Shown here one piece after another: positions 45,478-55,552 of a DNA stretch of 64,000 bases. Location: NCBI GenBank assembly GCA_029237695.1, contig CM055272.1:34172791-34236790 (forward strand), given 5' to 3'. Below the pieces are notes generated by a model. The model was given only the letters and a program-made list of their open reading frames with translations. It was not told where the DNA came from and ran no database searches. The first letter of the stretch is position 1. Every line of letters begins with the position of its first letter. The position numbers were made by a program, and so were the translations under genes. The DNA comes from Conchocele bisecta. Lineage: Eukaryota; Mollusca; Bivalvia; Lucinida; Thyasiridae.

Positions 45478-45872
45478 CAGGGCTCCAGATAAGGAATTAG
45501 TAATTTAAGTATTGTTACTCCATTATTTCTGAAGCAATTGGGTATTTCAAAATTTTAATTGGGTAAAATTAAATCACACTACTGTTTACACATCAACAGA
45601 CAGAAATCATTGAATAGTTTGTTTCGAAATGAAAACATGTCTTGTCATTTCATTAGAAGTGTCTCCTTGGAGACAATTCTAATGAAATACCAAGATGTGT
45701 TTTCATGGACAAATATGCTATATTGGTGGTCTGTTTATTGTTTTCTGTAGCATGATAGAGGTACCACAATTGTTCTCATTGCTTTTTGATACTCGCTACT
45801 TCTGATTTCAATTGGGTTTCTGGCAATTTAAATTGGATATTTACGCAAATACGCAGCTTGGCTGGAGCTCCA
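45478..45872. mobile_element. O family MITE, copy 2
   Basis: CAGGGCTCCAGATAAGGAAT to ACGCAGCTTGGCTGGAGCTC, centre TGTCTCCTTGGAGACAATTC. Target duplication not clear. Confidence 0.8.
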
Positions 45873-46156
45873 GGATTTGTAGTAAACAAGTTATAAATAC
45901 TGTCGGCATACAGTGATAATTTTAGACGTGAATTCATATTGACTCATATATTTTCTGAAACTATAATCACGTACGCAGAAAAGAAAATATCTACATAGTA
46001 ATAATAAAACGCACCCGAGCACATGACAACATTTTGTTTTGTTTATTTTATGTTTCGGTTCACATTGTAGCTCCTGATCAGACAGCACACTCGTGTAGTC
46101 TGGTATGGGTATACAGTTAGATGAATGAAACATATCTCCACAACAGTGTAGGTCAT

Positions 46157-46397
46157 GGGGCCCGTTTCACTAAACTTCGTATGACTAAAATGTTCGTAAG
46201 TGAAAATTAGGATAGTCTGGAAATTTCAATTGATGGATTTACATTTATTGAGCATAGGCTGCATATGCAGCCTATGCTCAATAAATGTAAATCCAGTAAT
46301 TGTTTACAATACAACAGTGTTAATGTGATATTTACTGACTATCAAAATTTTGCACTTACGAACATTTTAGTCGTACGAAGCTTAGTGAAACGGGCCC
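46157..46397. mobile_element. B family MITE
   Basis: GCCCGTTTCACTAAACTTCG to GAAGCTTAGTGAAACGGGCC, complete with central palindrome. Confidence 0.9.
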
Positions 46398-46552
46398 AGA
46401 TCAGGGACTACACTGGTCGCAAGCTAAGCTACCTTTTGTTGTGGGCCGTATAATAAGTACATTTGTATATTGATGGTTTTATAAATTGTTATTATAAGTG
46501 CATTAGAAGCATAAGGCCAGACAAAACAATCCCTATTTATTCTGGATACATA

Positions 46553-46960
46553 ATACGTGGCTGTAACTGAAGAAATTGACGTATGGGTTGTGCGACCGGT
46601 CTAGATCCAGATCAGTTTGCCATCCTCACAGTCTGATTCGGCGTTCACCATTCCATCAATGAAACACTTGGCATGCTTCTAACAATATAGATCGTACACA
46701 GGGATTCCGCTGGGGAAAATAAAAAAATCGCCACTTCAAAAAAATTGGCGATAAAAAAAAAAAAATCGAAAAAAAAACAAAAAAAAAAAAAAAAAACTAA
46801 AAAAAAAAAATTATTATTTTTTTTCGAAAATTGTAATTTGTTATCGCCAATTGTTTATTTTTATCGCCAATTGCGAAAGTGGCGATCGCCAGCGGAATCC
46901 CTGGCAAATCATCACAAATCCCATAAGCCCCATTCCTCCAGTCAACGCCACATATCATGA
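46553..46960. mobile_element. D family element interrupted by K
   Basis: GGCTGTAACTGAAGAAATTG at the left and CCCCATTCCTCCAGTCAACG at the right are the D ends. About 60 bp of the expected D interior is missing where K (46699-46903) sits. Confidence 0.7.
46699..46903. mobile_element. K family MITE, copy 1
   Basis: CAGGGATTCCGCTGGGG to GATCGCCAGCGGAATCCCTG, with A-rich and T-rich middles and repeated TTATCGCCAATTG. No clean target duplication here. Confidence 0.8.
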
Positions 46961-47262
46961 ATATAATGAATATAATGTGAAACCTAACGATTTTATTACA
47001 CTGTCATTTCAAAGCATATTTAAAACATGTCTTGGAATTTCATTAGAATTGTCTCCTTGGAGACAATTCTAATGAAATACCAAGATGTGTTTTCATGGAA
47101 AAATATGCTATATTGGTGTGTTTATTGTGTATGTTATTCAATCATCTATATTCAATCATCACACCTACCATAAGCCCCATTCCTCCAGTCAAAGCCACAT
47201 ATCATGAATATAATGTGAAACCTAACGATTTTATTACACTGTCATTTCAAAGCCTATTTATT
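46905..47262. repeat. Local duplication around an O-family fragment
   Basis: CCATAAGCCCCATTCCTCCA through GATTTTATTACACTGTCATT occurs at 46919-47015 and again at 47169-47262. Between them lies an O core (CATTAGAATTGTCTCCTTGG / inverse, 47036-47077). Confidence 0.8.
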
Positions 47263-47527
47263 CCATTCAAATAGTACATTTAGAGAAACCTTTTTAGACC
47301 ACTTATAAGATGTCTCATCTTGCCACATGTTTTACTACATGATCAAGATTTTAACTGTACGGCAAACAAAAAACTGTATACGTGTATATATATTTGTCTC
47401 CCAATCAAATGAAACGTGCTTTTACCATAATAAAGTCATAGCCGAAGATTGTTATGCTTGGCCTATTGTATAGTTTGGCATATTGATATATAAATATATA
47501 ATAAAAGTGTTCGTATCGTTACATGTG

Positions 47528-47692
47528 CAGGGATTCCGCTGGCGATAAAAATAAACAATTGGCGATAAAAAATTACAGACTTTGTTTTTAAAAATTGTAA
47601 TTTTTTATCGCCATTTTTTTATTTTCCCCAGCGGAATCCCTGATTTTTTTTTTGAAGTGGCGATTTTTTTAATTTTCTCAGCGGAATCCCTG
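47528..47692. mobile_element. K family MITE, copy 2, with doubled end
   Basis: CAGGGATTCCGCTGGCGATA to CAGCGGAATCCCTG at 47642, then a second CAGCGGAATCCCTG end at 47692. Flanked by CATGTG and TATGTG. Confidence 0.75.
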
Positions 47693-48271
47693 TATGTGTA
47701 CCTGCATATTGAATATGCACTGGTTGATGGCAATTAAAGCGGTTAGTGGAAGACAGGGGTTAAGTCCCTTTTGGACAGATATTTTGGACTTAGCCCCCTT
47801 ATTCCACTGACCCTTCAGCTGTGACATGTTTCATCAGAATTTACTGATCAAACTTGGAAGTTAAATGTCACTAGGTGTAGTCAACACTCGATGACATACG
47901 TTTGGCTGAACTCACAGAAGCCAAGAGAACACTTGGTTATTTGCCTATCCATTCATGGTTTGGCCACAAACATGACAAAACCGGGTTTATTTCATCCCTG
48001 TCCAGTTTAGATCCCACCCAGAATTACCCACACTGTTGTCAAAAGTGTATCCGAACAGTATATAAGCCGTGTTTAACAAACCAGATTTCGAACAGTGAAG
48101 ACCATGATCAGACTGCGCAGATGCGCAGTCTGATCTGGGTCTTTACTGGTCGCAATGGCAATGAGACCGATTTGTCGGATCGCGTCCCATTTGTATTCAA
48201 GGTTTCATTCATACGTAACATTTCGACTGCTAGATGGCAATAAAAACACCTGAGAACATTTGCAACAACTA

Positions 48272-48645
48272 GACATCATTGTAGGTCCTGATCATTATGA
48301 ACGCGTCCACAGATGTATCTAGGCTGGATAATTTTCCTGACTATAACACGCATTCCGAAGTGAATGAATGGCGAACAACGTAGGCCCTGGTCAGACTTCG
48401 CCACACGCCACAAATTTGTTATTGCTTTTTGATACTCGCTACTTCTGATTTCAATTGGGTTTTTGGCAATTGCAATTGGGTATTTAAGAAAATACGCAGC
48501 TTATCTGGAGCTCTGCATCATTGTAGGTCCTGATCATTGTGAACTCGTCCACAGATGTATCTAGGCTGGATAATTTTCCTGACTATAACACGCATTCCAA
48601 AAATGAATGAATGGCGAACAGCGTAGGCCCTGGTCAGACTGCGCG
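48272..48645. repeat. 128-bp direct duplication around half an O element
   Basis: ATCATTGTAGGTCCTGATCA .. GGCTGGATAATTTTCCTGAC .. GTAGGCCCTGGTCAGAC occurs at 48272-48400 and 48516-48642. 48408-48515 is the right half of an O element ending TTATCTGGAGCTCTG. Confidence 0.8.
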
Positions 48646-48838
48646 CATACACATGCTCGTCTGGGATTATGCTGGGTGTCAATGGCATCTTTTCTCGACC
48701 GGGATAACCATTTACAATGCTGAATTATTGTCTTTGTCTTGTCATGTTATTAATATGTCTCAAGTGTGTTTGGCCAGCATATTAGATTTATAAGATTCCT
48801 TTATGCTGCCAAAATGAGAGAGTGTGTTACCCCATGTC

Positions 48839-48985
48839 AACGACACAAGCTATAATTGCAATATGTACAAACACTGTAGATCCAGATGAGACGGCTCGTA
48901 ACGAGCCGTCTCATCAGGATATACAGTATTTGCTAGTATTGTAAGAATGTTGTATACACACCCCCGTTTCGGATGAATGGACTAG
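48839..48985. mobile_element. H family, partial
   Basis: GTAGATCCAGATGAGACGGC / inverse CCGTCTCATCAGGATATAC, then GAATGGACTAGTC. Confidence 0.6.
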
Positions 48986-49064
48986 TCTTTTTTTAACAAA
49001 TGAATAGTATATGTCAGATTGTTAGGTGTATTAAAACTATTAAACACTGGTTTATATTTTGTTG

Positions 49065-49215
49065 CTCTCCGTTTTGTTTTTATTTTGCGAAACAATGCAT
49101 CCTTTGCAAGTCTGTGGAGACGATTCTCATGTGTGCTGCAAAAATAAGTTTTAACTATGAAAATAAGTTAAAAATCAGAACCAGCAGAGACAATAATTAT
49201 TTCCAGCATCGTAAA
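49065..49215. mobile_element. G family remnant
   Basis: GTGGAGACGATTCTCATGTG, AACCAGCAGAGACAATAATT and CAGCATCGTAA match G. Ends decayed. Confidence 0.5.
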
Positions 49216-49499
49216 CATTGTAATACAAAAAATGTTTAACATAGAACATAAAATGGGGTGGGCGGGGCGAGTTACTATAGCAACAACAAAGCATGAACTA
49301 TTGACATTTTCATCTCAAATATCATGTATAATAATACTCAAAACATATAACAAGTATAGTTGTAACATTGTATACTACATACATGTATATAGTACATTAA
49401 ATAAACTTAGTTTGGCTGCGTATAGAGCTCTTTGTTTGTGTTGATACCAACACTGGTGATTTTTTTTAGAGCCAAACACACGCCCTATTTATTATCACA

Positions 49500-49771
49500 G
49501 GTACATAGCGCATAGCAGGGATATTACTATTTAAAATAGCTACAGGTTTTCCCCTAATTATATTTATAAACTAGCTTAAATTCGGAGAAATAAAAATTGC
49601 CGTGAAAACCAAAAATCCACCACTAAAAGCATGTAATAACAGGCTTTTAGTGGAGATTTTGTGGTTTTCATAGATTTTTTTTATTTCCCAGAATTTTTCT
49701 GTTGAAATGTATTCAACATAATTAGAGGAATTTTAGCCATTATCATTCCTGCTATGCGTTATTCACCTATA
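49500..49771. mobile_element. P family MITE, copy 1
   Basis: GCGCATAGCAGGGATATT to ATTCCTGCTATGCGTTATTC, inner inverted pair CCGTGAAAACCAAAAATCCA / GATTTTGTGGTTTTCATAG. The second copy is at 53434. Confidence 0.75.
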
Positions 49772-49785
49772 CATGTGTATTATAT

Positions 49786-50132
49786 CAAGGTGCATGATCA
49801 CGTGGTTACAACAACAACAACAACGTCGCCCACTCCAAAGTAAGTATTATTTGATGTTTTCCTTAATATGCAACGGATTTTGATGAAATATGGCGCAGCA
49901 AACGCGTCTTCATTTGGTGGTCCAGGGAGTTCGCCACAGACTTATGTCGTATTTGCGAAGACACGGAAATCGATTCTTCGCAAAAACGACAGAAGTTTGG
50001 ACGAAAATACAAAGACCACCAAATGCAGTGTAACAAGACGCGATTGATGTGCCATATTTCATAAAAAATCCGTTAAGTAATAAGGACAATATAAGAGAAT
50101 ACGTACATTGAATGAGATGATCATACACCTTG
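49786..50132. mobile_element. J family palindrome, copy 3 (decayed)
   Basis: CAAGGTGCATGATCACGTGG with (CAA)n, GACACGGAAATCGATTCTTC, ATGAGATGATCATACACCTT. The left arm has internal deletions. Confidence 0.75.
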
Positions 50133-50251
50133 TATATATGGACAGTAGTTAGATATATGGGTAACGTCAAGCAATGCATTTCATATATTCATGATAATCA
50201 CACACAAACATTCGGGGTTTTCAAAAGTGACCCTTGGTGGAATTTAGTCAC

Positions 50252-50771
50252 TTAAAGGTACATGCCCACTCAGTAAGCACAAACTATTCTTTACAGGAAT
50301 TAAATAAGTGTATACTTGTGTCACAATTCCACCAGTTCTAAAAATTACAAGTGCCCGGAAAACAGATATAATCATTTAGTAATATGTATTTTACTGATAG
50401 TGACGCGCGTTGGTATCAGGCTATTTTCATATGCAAAAGAGGCATGATATATTTTACTTATTTATACTAATAAAATGCGTCACCTGAAAAAATAATATTT
50501 TTGACAGATTATAAAGTATGATCATTGCACATCAAATAATAAATACAGATAATAAATAGTAATGTCCGTTAACATTTTAAAGAAACACGGTTATCGCCCC
50601 TGATATCAGTGTGAACATTTTCGTCTAAAATAAAATGTATGATAATGCCAATCAATACGTGGGGTAATGGTGAATGAATGTTTATTTTGCCAGAAAATGT
50701 CATACGTATAGAATATACAAAAGTATCTGTATCACTATATTATAACATACTGCGCGGGCATGTACCTTTAA
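50252..50771. mobile_element. C family TTAA MITE, copy 5
   Basis: TTAA, AGGTACATGCCCACTCAGTA ... GCGCGGGCATGTACCT, TTAA. Ends directly beside an L element. Confidence 0.9.
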
Positions 50772-50776
50772 ACTGA

Positions 50777-51127
50777 CAGGTTGAAGTAACGGACCAAGGC
50801 CTATAAAAACAATAAATACTAATATACCTAAAAATAAGTTATCTTTTTACTCCCTGTTATAACACATTATGTGTTATAACAGGGAGTGAAAACAATCTGT
50901 AACTTATCTGTTTTTCACTTATTGATACTTTTAGGTGTATTTAATGTATTTATAGACCTTGGTCCGTTACGTTAACCAGGGATTCCGCTGGCGATCGCCA
51001 AGTTCGCAATTGGCGATAAAAATAAACAATTGGCGATAGAAAATTACAATTTTTGAAAAAAAATCGCCACTTTTTTTGAAGTGGCGATTTTTTTATTTTT
51101 CCCAGCGGAATCCCTGGTTAACCTGTG
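50777..51127. mobile_element. L family MITE, copy 1, containing K
   Basis: CAGGTTGAAGTAACGGACCA at the left. The hairpin GTTATAACACATTATGTGTT and CACTCCCTGTTATAA-type arms lie in the middle. The right end GGTCCGTTACGTTAACCTG is split by K at GTTAAC. The other copy is at 53702. Confidence 0.8.
50977..51116. mobile_element. K family MITE, copy 3 (inside L)
   Basis: CAGGGATTCCGCTGGCGATC to CCCAGCGGAATCCCTG, flanked by GTTAAC at 50971-50976 and 51117-51122. Confidence 0.9.
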
Positions 51128-51296
51128 CTTCAACTCTGCTTTTGTCCAGGAGGTTTGTAGGACATTGATCAATTTTACTATGCAAATTGTATTACGCCTT
51201 TAGTTGTCATCGATCATTTTTGACCATCGAATTCCGGAGGCTATCGAAAATTTTGAACCAGTTTGGAGGACATAATCCGGAATAATTAATTCCCTG

Positions 51297-51446
51297 TTAA
51301 CCCTTAGAATGCGGGAACCGAAAATAGTCGTCTGCTGTTAATTCATATGTTGTCTTTTCTCTCAGTAAAAACATGGTCTGGCAGCCTTTTAGAATATAAA
51401 AATATTCAGCAGACGACACAATTTAATTCAGCATTGTAAGCGTTCA
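51297..51446. mobile_element. G family, partial
   Basis: GTTAACCCTTAGAATGCGGG, GTCGTCTGCTGTTAATTC and ACAATTTAATTCAGCATTG. The central hairpin is mostly deleted. Confidence 0.75.
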
Positions 51447-51934
51447 GGTCTCACAACTACCAAGAAATTGTATTTGACAAAACCGGGATTATTTCATTCA
51501 ATTTTAGGTCAGTATAGACCAAGACAAGCCTGCGCATTTATGTAGGACTATCTCGGCCTACACTGTTCGCCATTCATTCAACAAGCAGAACCAATTAAAC
51601 AACGAAGGAGTATGCGACATAATACGTTGCCCGATGATGATCGGAATCTATACTTCTCAGAAGTGAAACAAGCCCGGTTTTGTCAGATCGCGACAAACAT
51701 TACAGCGATGTACATCTGTAAGATAATTAGAGTCTGGTATTTATGACAACTCATTAGGGAAAGTTTGTCTCGTTCTTCATTCGCCCCGAAGAGATGTAAA
51801 TTAAGAACACAGTCATTAAATGAGGGATTGTAGTGAGTTATTTCCCTTTGCAAATCTATTTATAGAGATCCGATCCTATGCTGAATTTCAGCGTTATTTT
51901 CTTACTGAAAACCACAACAATTGAGTTTTGCGAT

Positions 51935-51996
51935 CAGAGTAGACCACAGATCAGACTGCACACATGTGCAGTCTGATCTGAGTCTACACTGATTGC
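51935..51996. repeat. D-related hairpin
   Basis: AGAGTAGACCACAGATCAGA and CAGTCTGATCTGAGTCTACA around GCACACATGTGC. Confidence 0.75.
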
Positions 51997-52190
51997 AATA
52001 ACATTCATACTTGTGAAAATATGAATCTGGCAAATAATGTAGTCCCACATCAGATTGCGTAGATATGTAGGATGATTTTGACCAGCACTAATCGAAATCA
52101 CTATATTGACTCCTTTTCACTACAAATCATGCTACATTCGCTCTTTTTACAAGCAATAAGGTCATAAACTGCACAAGTTGGACCGAATTT

Positions 52191-52266
52191 CTATAAATAA
52201 ATGCAATGGGAGATAACTAGCTATGATTCTATAAATAAATGCAATGGGAGATAACTAGCTATGATC
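52191..52266. repeat. Tandem duplication, 38-bp unit
   Basis: CTATAAATAAATGCAATGGG plus AGATAACTAGCTATGAT, twice without differences. Confidence 0.95.
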
Positions 52267-52336
52267 CCTCATTACTCAATCAGCCACCATCCATGTATGT
52301 ATTTCATTAGAGATGATTTAATGTGTTTGTTTAATA

Positions 52337-52553
52337 TTAACCCTTAGACCGCTACTCACAGAAATTGTCGTCTGCTGTTGCTTTTATATCTTGCCTTATT
52401 TCTCAATAAAAACATGGTTTGACCGCACTTCAGAATCATTGCCAATGGAAATGATTCTGAAGTGCTGTCAAACCATGTTGTAAATTATTCTAAAGTAAAA
52501 TAGAAAATTAATAGCAGACGACAAAACAATTAAGATAGCGATGTAAGGGTTAA
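52337..52553. mobile_element. G family TTAA MITE
   Basis: TTAACCCTTAGACCGCTAC ... GATGTAAGGGTTAA, hairpin GCACTTCAGAATCATTGCCA / inverse. Shares its right TTAA with the next G copy. Confidence 0.85.
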
Positions 52554-52756
52554 CTCTTCGAATGCGTGAAATTGTAATCTGCTGCAGTTTGATATATATT
52601 CTTCTTTCCCAGTAAAACATGGTTTGTCAGCACTTGAGAATAATTTCCATTGGAAATTATTCTAAAGTGCTGCCAAACCATGTTTTTGATGAGAAAAATG
52701 GGAAATAGAAAATAAACAGTAGACTACAAAAAATAATTCAGCATTGTAAGGGTTGA
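52550..52756. mobile_element. G family TTAA MITE
   Basis: TTAACTCTTCGAATGCG ... CAGCATTGTAAGGGTTGA, hairpin GCACTTGAGAATAATTTCCA / inverse. Head to tail with its neighbour. Confidence 0.85.
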
Positions 52757-52920
52757 AAGAAATGTATTAATGTATTTCATAAGTAACGAATCAGTTTCAT
52801 ATGAAATGAGAGCACAGTATATTGTTTTAATATACATGCATTAAATAAATGCCACCCATACATGTATTCTACCCTATATATCTAACGGACTGCCTCGATA
52901 TTACATAATAAACAATATTC

Positions 52921-53117
52921 CAACCCTTATACAGTGTATAACGCAGACTTTAATAGTGTCGTCTGCTCTCTTTTTATAATTTATTTATTTACAGTTTCCT
53001 TGATAAAACATATTCTGTCAGCCCCTCATGGTCTGGCACAACATGTTTTGGTAGGGAATAAGAAAAATAAAAGATTAGCAGACGACATTATTAATTTCCC
53101 GCCTTTTTAAGGGTTAA
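52921..53117. mobile_element. G family MITE
   Basis: CAACCCTTATACAG ... GCCTTTTTAAGGGTTAA, with GTCGTCTGCTC and GCAGACGACATTATTAATTT. The hairpin is reduced. Confidence 0.75.
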
Positions 53118-53198
53118 ACAGAGGCAGCTTTATAATATGTCCGCCACTTCGTAGACAACATTAATCCTACACGTACATGATGGGTGTATCCGGATAGC

Positions 53199-53406
53199 TA
53201 ACCCTTAAAATGCGGAACCAAAAATTGTCGTCTGCTGTTGTTTCTTATTTTGTCTTTCTTGAAACAAAAACATGGTTTAGCAGCATTTTAGAATCATTTC
53301 CATTGGAAATGATTCTAAGATGCTGTCAAAACATGTTATTGGTGAGAAAGTGGAAAATAAAAAAATAAACAGCAGACGAAAAATTAATTCAGCGTTATTA
53401 GGGTTA
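53199..53406. mobile_element. G family MITE
   Basis: CTAACCCTTAAAATGCGGAA ... CAGCGTTATTAGGGTTAA, hairpin GCATTTTAGAATCATTTCCA / inverse. Confidence 0.85.
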
Positions 53407-53433
53407 AACCTTACCGACCACAGCACGCACGGG

Positions 53434-53629
53434 TGAATAACAGGGACGGTAACATTGTTAAATTGTCCATAATTATATTTAGAAACCAGCAGCAATTAAG
53501 GAAATAAAAGAAATCCTTGACAACCAAAGAACGCTAATTAGTCAGGTGTTTTTGGTTGTCATGGAAATAGTTATTTATCTGACTTTCTTCTGGTTTTTAA
53601 ATATAATCTCTGCTATGCGTTATTCTCAT
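53434..53629. mobile_element. P family MITE, copy 2
   Basis: GGTGAATAACAGGGA to TCTCTGCTATGCGTTATTC, inner pair CTTGACAACCAAAGAACGC / GTTTTTGGTTGTCATGG. Confidence 0.7.
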
Positions 53630-53701
53630 GTGGACCATAGGGTTAGTGTTAGTACTAACTGCAGAAATGTAATGCCAGGAACTTATGTTTAGATACCAAC
53701 C

Positions 53702-53931
53702 ACAGGTTGAAGTAACGTACCAAGATCTATAAATACATTAAATATACCTAAAAGCATCGATAAGTGAAAAAAAAGTATAAGCTAAACAAAATCTTTACTC
53801 CCTCCTATCACACATACATATGTGTGATAGGAGGGAGTAAATATTTGTTTAACTTATTTTTTTGCCCTTACTGATGCTTTTAGGAATGTTTAATGTACTT
53901 ATAGATTTTGGTCCGTTACTTCAACCTGTGG
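53702..53931. mobile_element. L family MITE, copy 2
   Basis: ACAGGTTGAAGTAACGTACC to GGTCCGTTACTTCAACCTGT, hairpin ACTCCCTCCTATCACACATA / inverse. It lies 55 bp past the stop of the LRR-Ig gene and carries the only ATTAAA there. Confidence 0.85.
53889..53894 (-). promoter_or_regulatory. Possible poly(A) signal of the LRR-Ig gene
   Basis: Reads ATTAAA on the minus strand about 95 nt past the stop codon. No AATAAA was noticed closer. It lies inside an L-family foldback element, so if used, the transposon would be supplying the 3' end. This is a weak motif-only call. Confidence 0.2.
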
Positions 53932-53986
53932 TCCCAACCATAATGTTAGCTCAGAAAGATGACGGACAGATTCTAAAGTTTAGCCG

Positions 53987-55552
53987 TTAAACGTGTATGT
54001 CTACGTTTCTATTTTCCAACATTTTGATAGTATGTTCCACTTCGTCCAATTCGTATCGACTTGGAGGTCCCTTTCCTTTCAACATCCGCTTAACATCCGG
54101 AGGAGACGACGAACAGTGGCAATTTTGTCCAAAATAATGTGATGATGAGTTCTTAGGGCGAAGAAAGAAATGAAACACGATTAAACACGCGAGTAACGTC
54201 AATAAAAACGTCCCCACCACTGCCCCTACAATGTCACCAACGGAAAATTGCACACTTCCCTTTTGCTGCGTCATAGCGACGTTAGCAACAGCTGCCGAAC
54301 TACTCACGTTCGTTTCGTAATCGTCCTCATTCGGACTTTCCTTTTCGTCCGGTTTCTTTTCGTGTTTCTTCTCAATGTCGATGCGGTGTATATCTGGCAC
54401 CGTGTCCTTGCCGTCAGGAATGGGGCCGTCCGCAACTACCGGTCCATAATATTCCGGCTTTGGCGGCCACGCGACGTTAATGGAGAACGTTACGTTGCCT
54501 GCCGGATTGTTGGCCACGCACTGGTACCGGTTTTTACTATGTTCCCATGGGTTACGCACATATAACACCCCCTCCATGTCTTTGGAAACTGCCTCCGAAC
54601 CTGTGGATTTTGGAATAAACACTTCCGCCTCGCCGTTCGGTTTCATCCAGTAAATCGTCGGCGCCGGGTCCCCACTGGCTAGACACGTCATTTTGCCGTT
54701 GTTCTCTTCAAATATGACGTCGACATTTTTCACCACGGGTAGATCACACTTGAAGTCGTGTGCCTCCGTGGCCTTAAAGCCCTTACCTCGGAGGCGGGCG
54801 GGCGAGCGACAGCTGGGCGGGGACCCGCCCTCGAACATCCGCGACGTCGCCGTGTAGAAGTCAAACAGCCAGCGGGCCTCGCAGTTACAGTGCAGGGGAT
54901 TGTCGCCTAGCCGCACGTGACTCAGCGTCTTAAACAGGTACATCCACTCGGAGTTGAGTCTCTCAAACTTGTTCCCGTCCATCCATAACGTCTTCAGCGT
55001 CCCGTTCATGGGACGTAACACCTCTAACGAGAGTTTAGCAATGGCATTGTTCTGGATATACAGGCCTGTGAGCTTCAGCCCGCCGAACGCCCGCGTGGAT
55101 ACCTTTACACCAGGATTGTCATTTAGAAACAAATGATCGAGAGTCAAGTCTCTGAAAGTGAAATCAGAAATGGTTTTAAGTTTATTCTTCCCAATATCCA
55201 ACCACTTTAAGCGTTTGTTGTCGATGAAAGTGTCAACTTCGATGTATTCGATGCCACAGCCTGTGAGATACAACTGCTCCAGGTCGAGGTAGCGACTGAA
55301 GTTGGCACGACTGATGATTGGGTAGAAGTTGTTGTCGTTTAGGTTCAGCTGAATGGTTTCGGGTGGGATTCCCGTCGGGATGAAGGGCAACTCTTTCCGC
55401 GGGCAGTATACAATCCTCGATAACGACGGACAGAAACACACACCGGGGCACGTCGACGCGTCGGTTTTAAAGTCACTGAGTATAAGGTTAACGGTGTAGA
55501 TCCACACTATCACCGCGGTCACCCGGATTCTGAGATCAATCTGCGGCAACAT
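53987..55552 (-). CDS. Single-exon LRR-Ig transmembrane receptor, 521 aa
   Basis: Probable type I cell-surface protein of the LRR-Ig superfamily (the architecture of AMIGO, LINGO, LRIG and Kekkon proteins), whose members act in cell adhesion and neural or growth-factor signalling. Visible in order: hydrophobic signal peptide about residues 10-26; LRRNT cysteines 35, 39, 41 and 50; about seven leucine-rich repeats at 66-214; LRRCT starting NPLHCNCEARW with Cys 222, 224, 248 and 269; one Ig domain with Cys290, Trp302 and Cys345 (YQCVANN); a charged stalk with an acidic/lysine stretch at 388-412; a transmembrane helix about 439-463; and a tail of about 58 residues. N-glycosylation sequons lie at about 84, 183, 353 and 415. 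The tail ends DIHV, a possible class II PDZ ligand (inference). The start ATG has A at -3 and precedes the signal peptide directly. The frame is intact and clearly more GC-rich than its flanks. The exact subfamily cannot be fixed by eye; Kekkon- or AMIGO-like are the best guesses. Confidence 0.9.
   Translation of the reverse strand: MLPQIDLRIRVTAVIVWIYTVNLILSDFKTDASTCPGVCFCPSLSRIVYCPRKELPFIPTGIPPETIQLNLNDNNFYPIISRANFSRYLDLEQLYLTGCGIEYIEVDTFIDNKRLKWLDIGKNKLKTISDFTFRDLTLDHLFLNDNPGVKVSTRAFGGLKLTGLYIQNNAIAKLSLEVLRPMNGTLKTLWMDGNKFERLNSEWMYLFKTLSHVRLGDNPLHCNCEARWLFDFYTATSRMFEGGSPPSCRSPARLRGKGFKATEAHDFKCDLPVVKNVDVIFEENNGKMTCLASGDPAPTIYWMKPNGEAEVFIPKSTGSEAVSKDMEGVLYVRNPWEHSKNRYQCVANNPAGNVTFSINVAWPPKPEYYGPVVADGPIPDGKDTVPDIHRIDIEKKHEKKPDEKESPNEDDYETNVSSSAAVANVAMTQQKGSVQFSVGDIVGAVVGTFLLTLLACLIVFHFFLRPKNSSSHYFGQNCHCSSSPPDVKRMLKGKGPPSRYELDEVEHTIKMLENRNVDIHV

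Noticed and set aside
46745..46960. Lysine-rich 71-codon open frame
   Set aside because: A-rich interior of a K element.
47902..48243. 113-codon open frame with DHDQTAQMRSLIWVFTGRN-like end
   Set aside because: That end is the translation of a D-related hairpin, seen in many frames across the window.
54248..54565. 105-codon plus-strand open frame opposite the receptor gene
   Set aside because: Antisense shadow of the LRR-Ig coding sequence.
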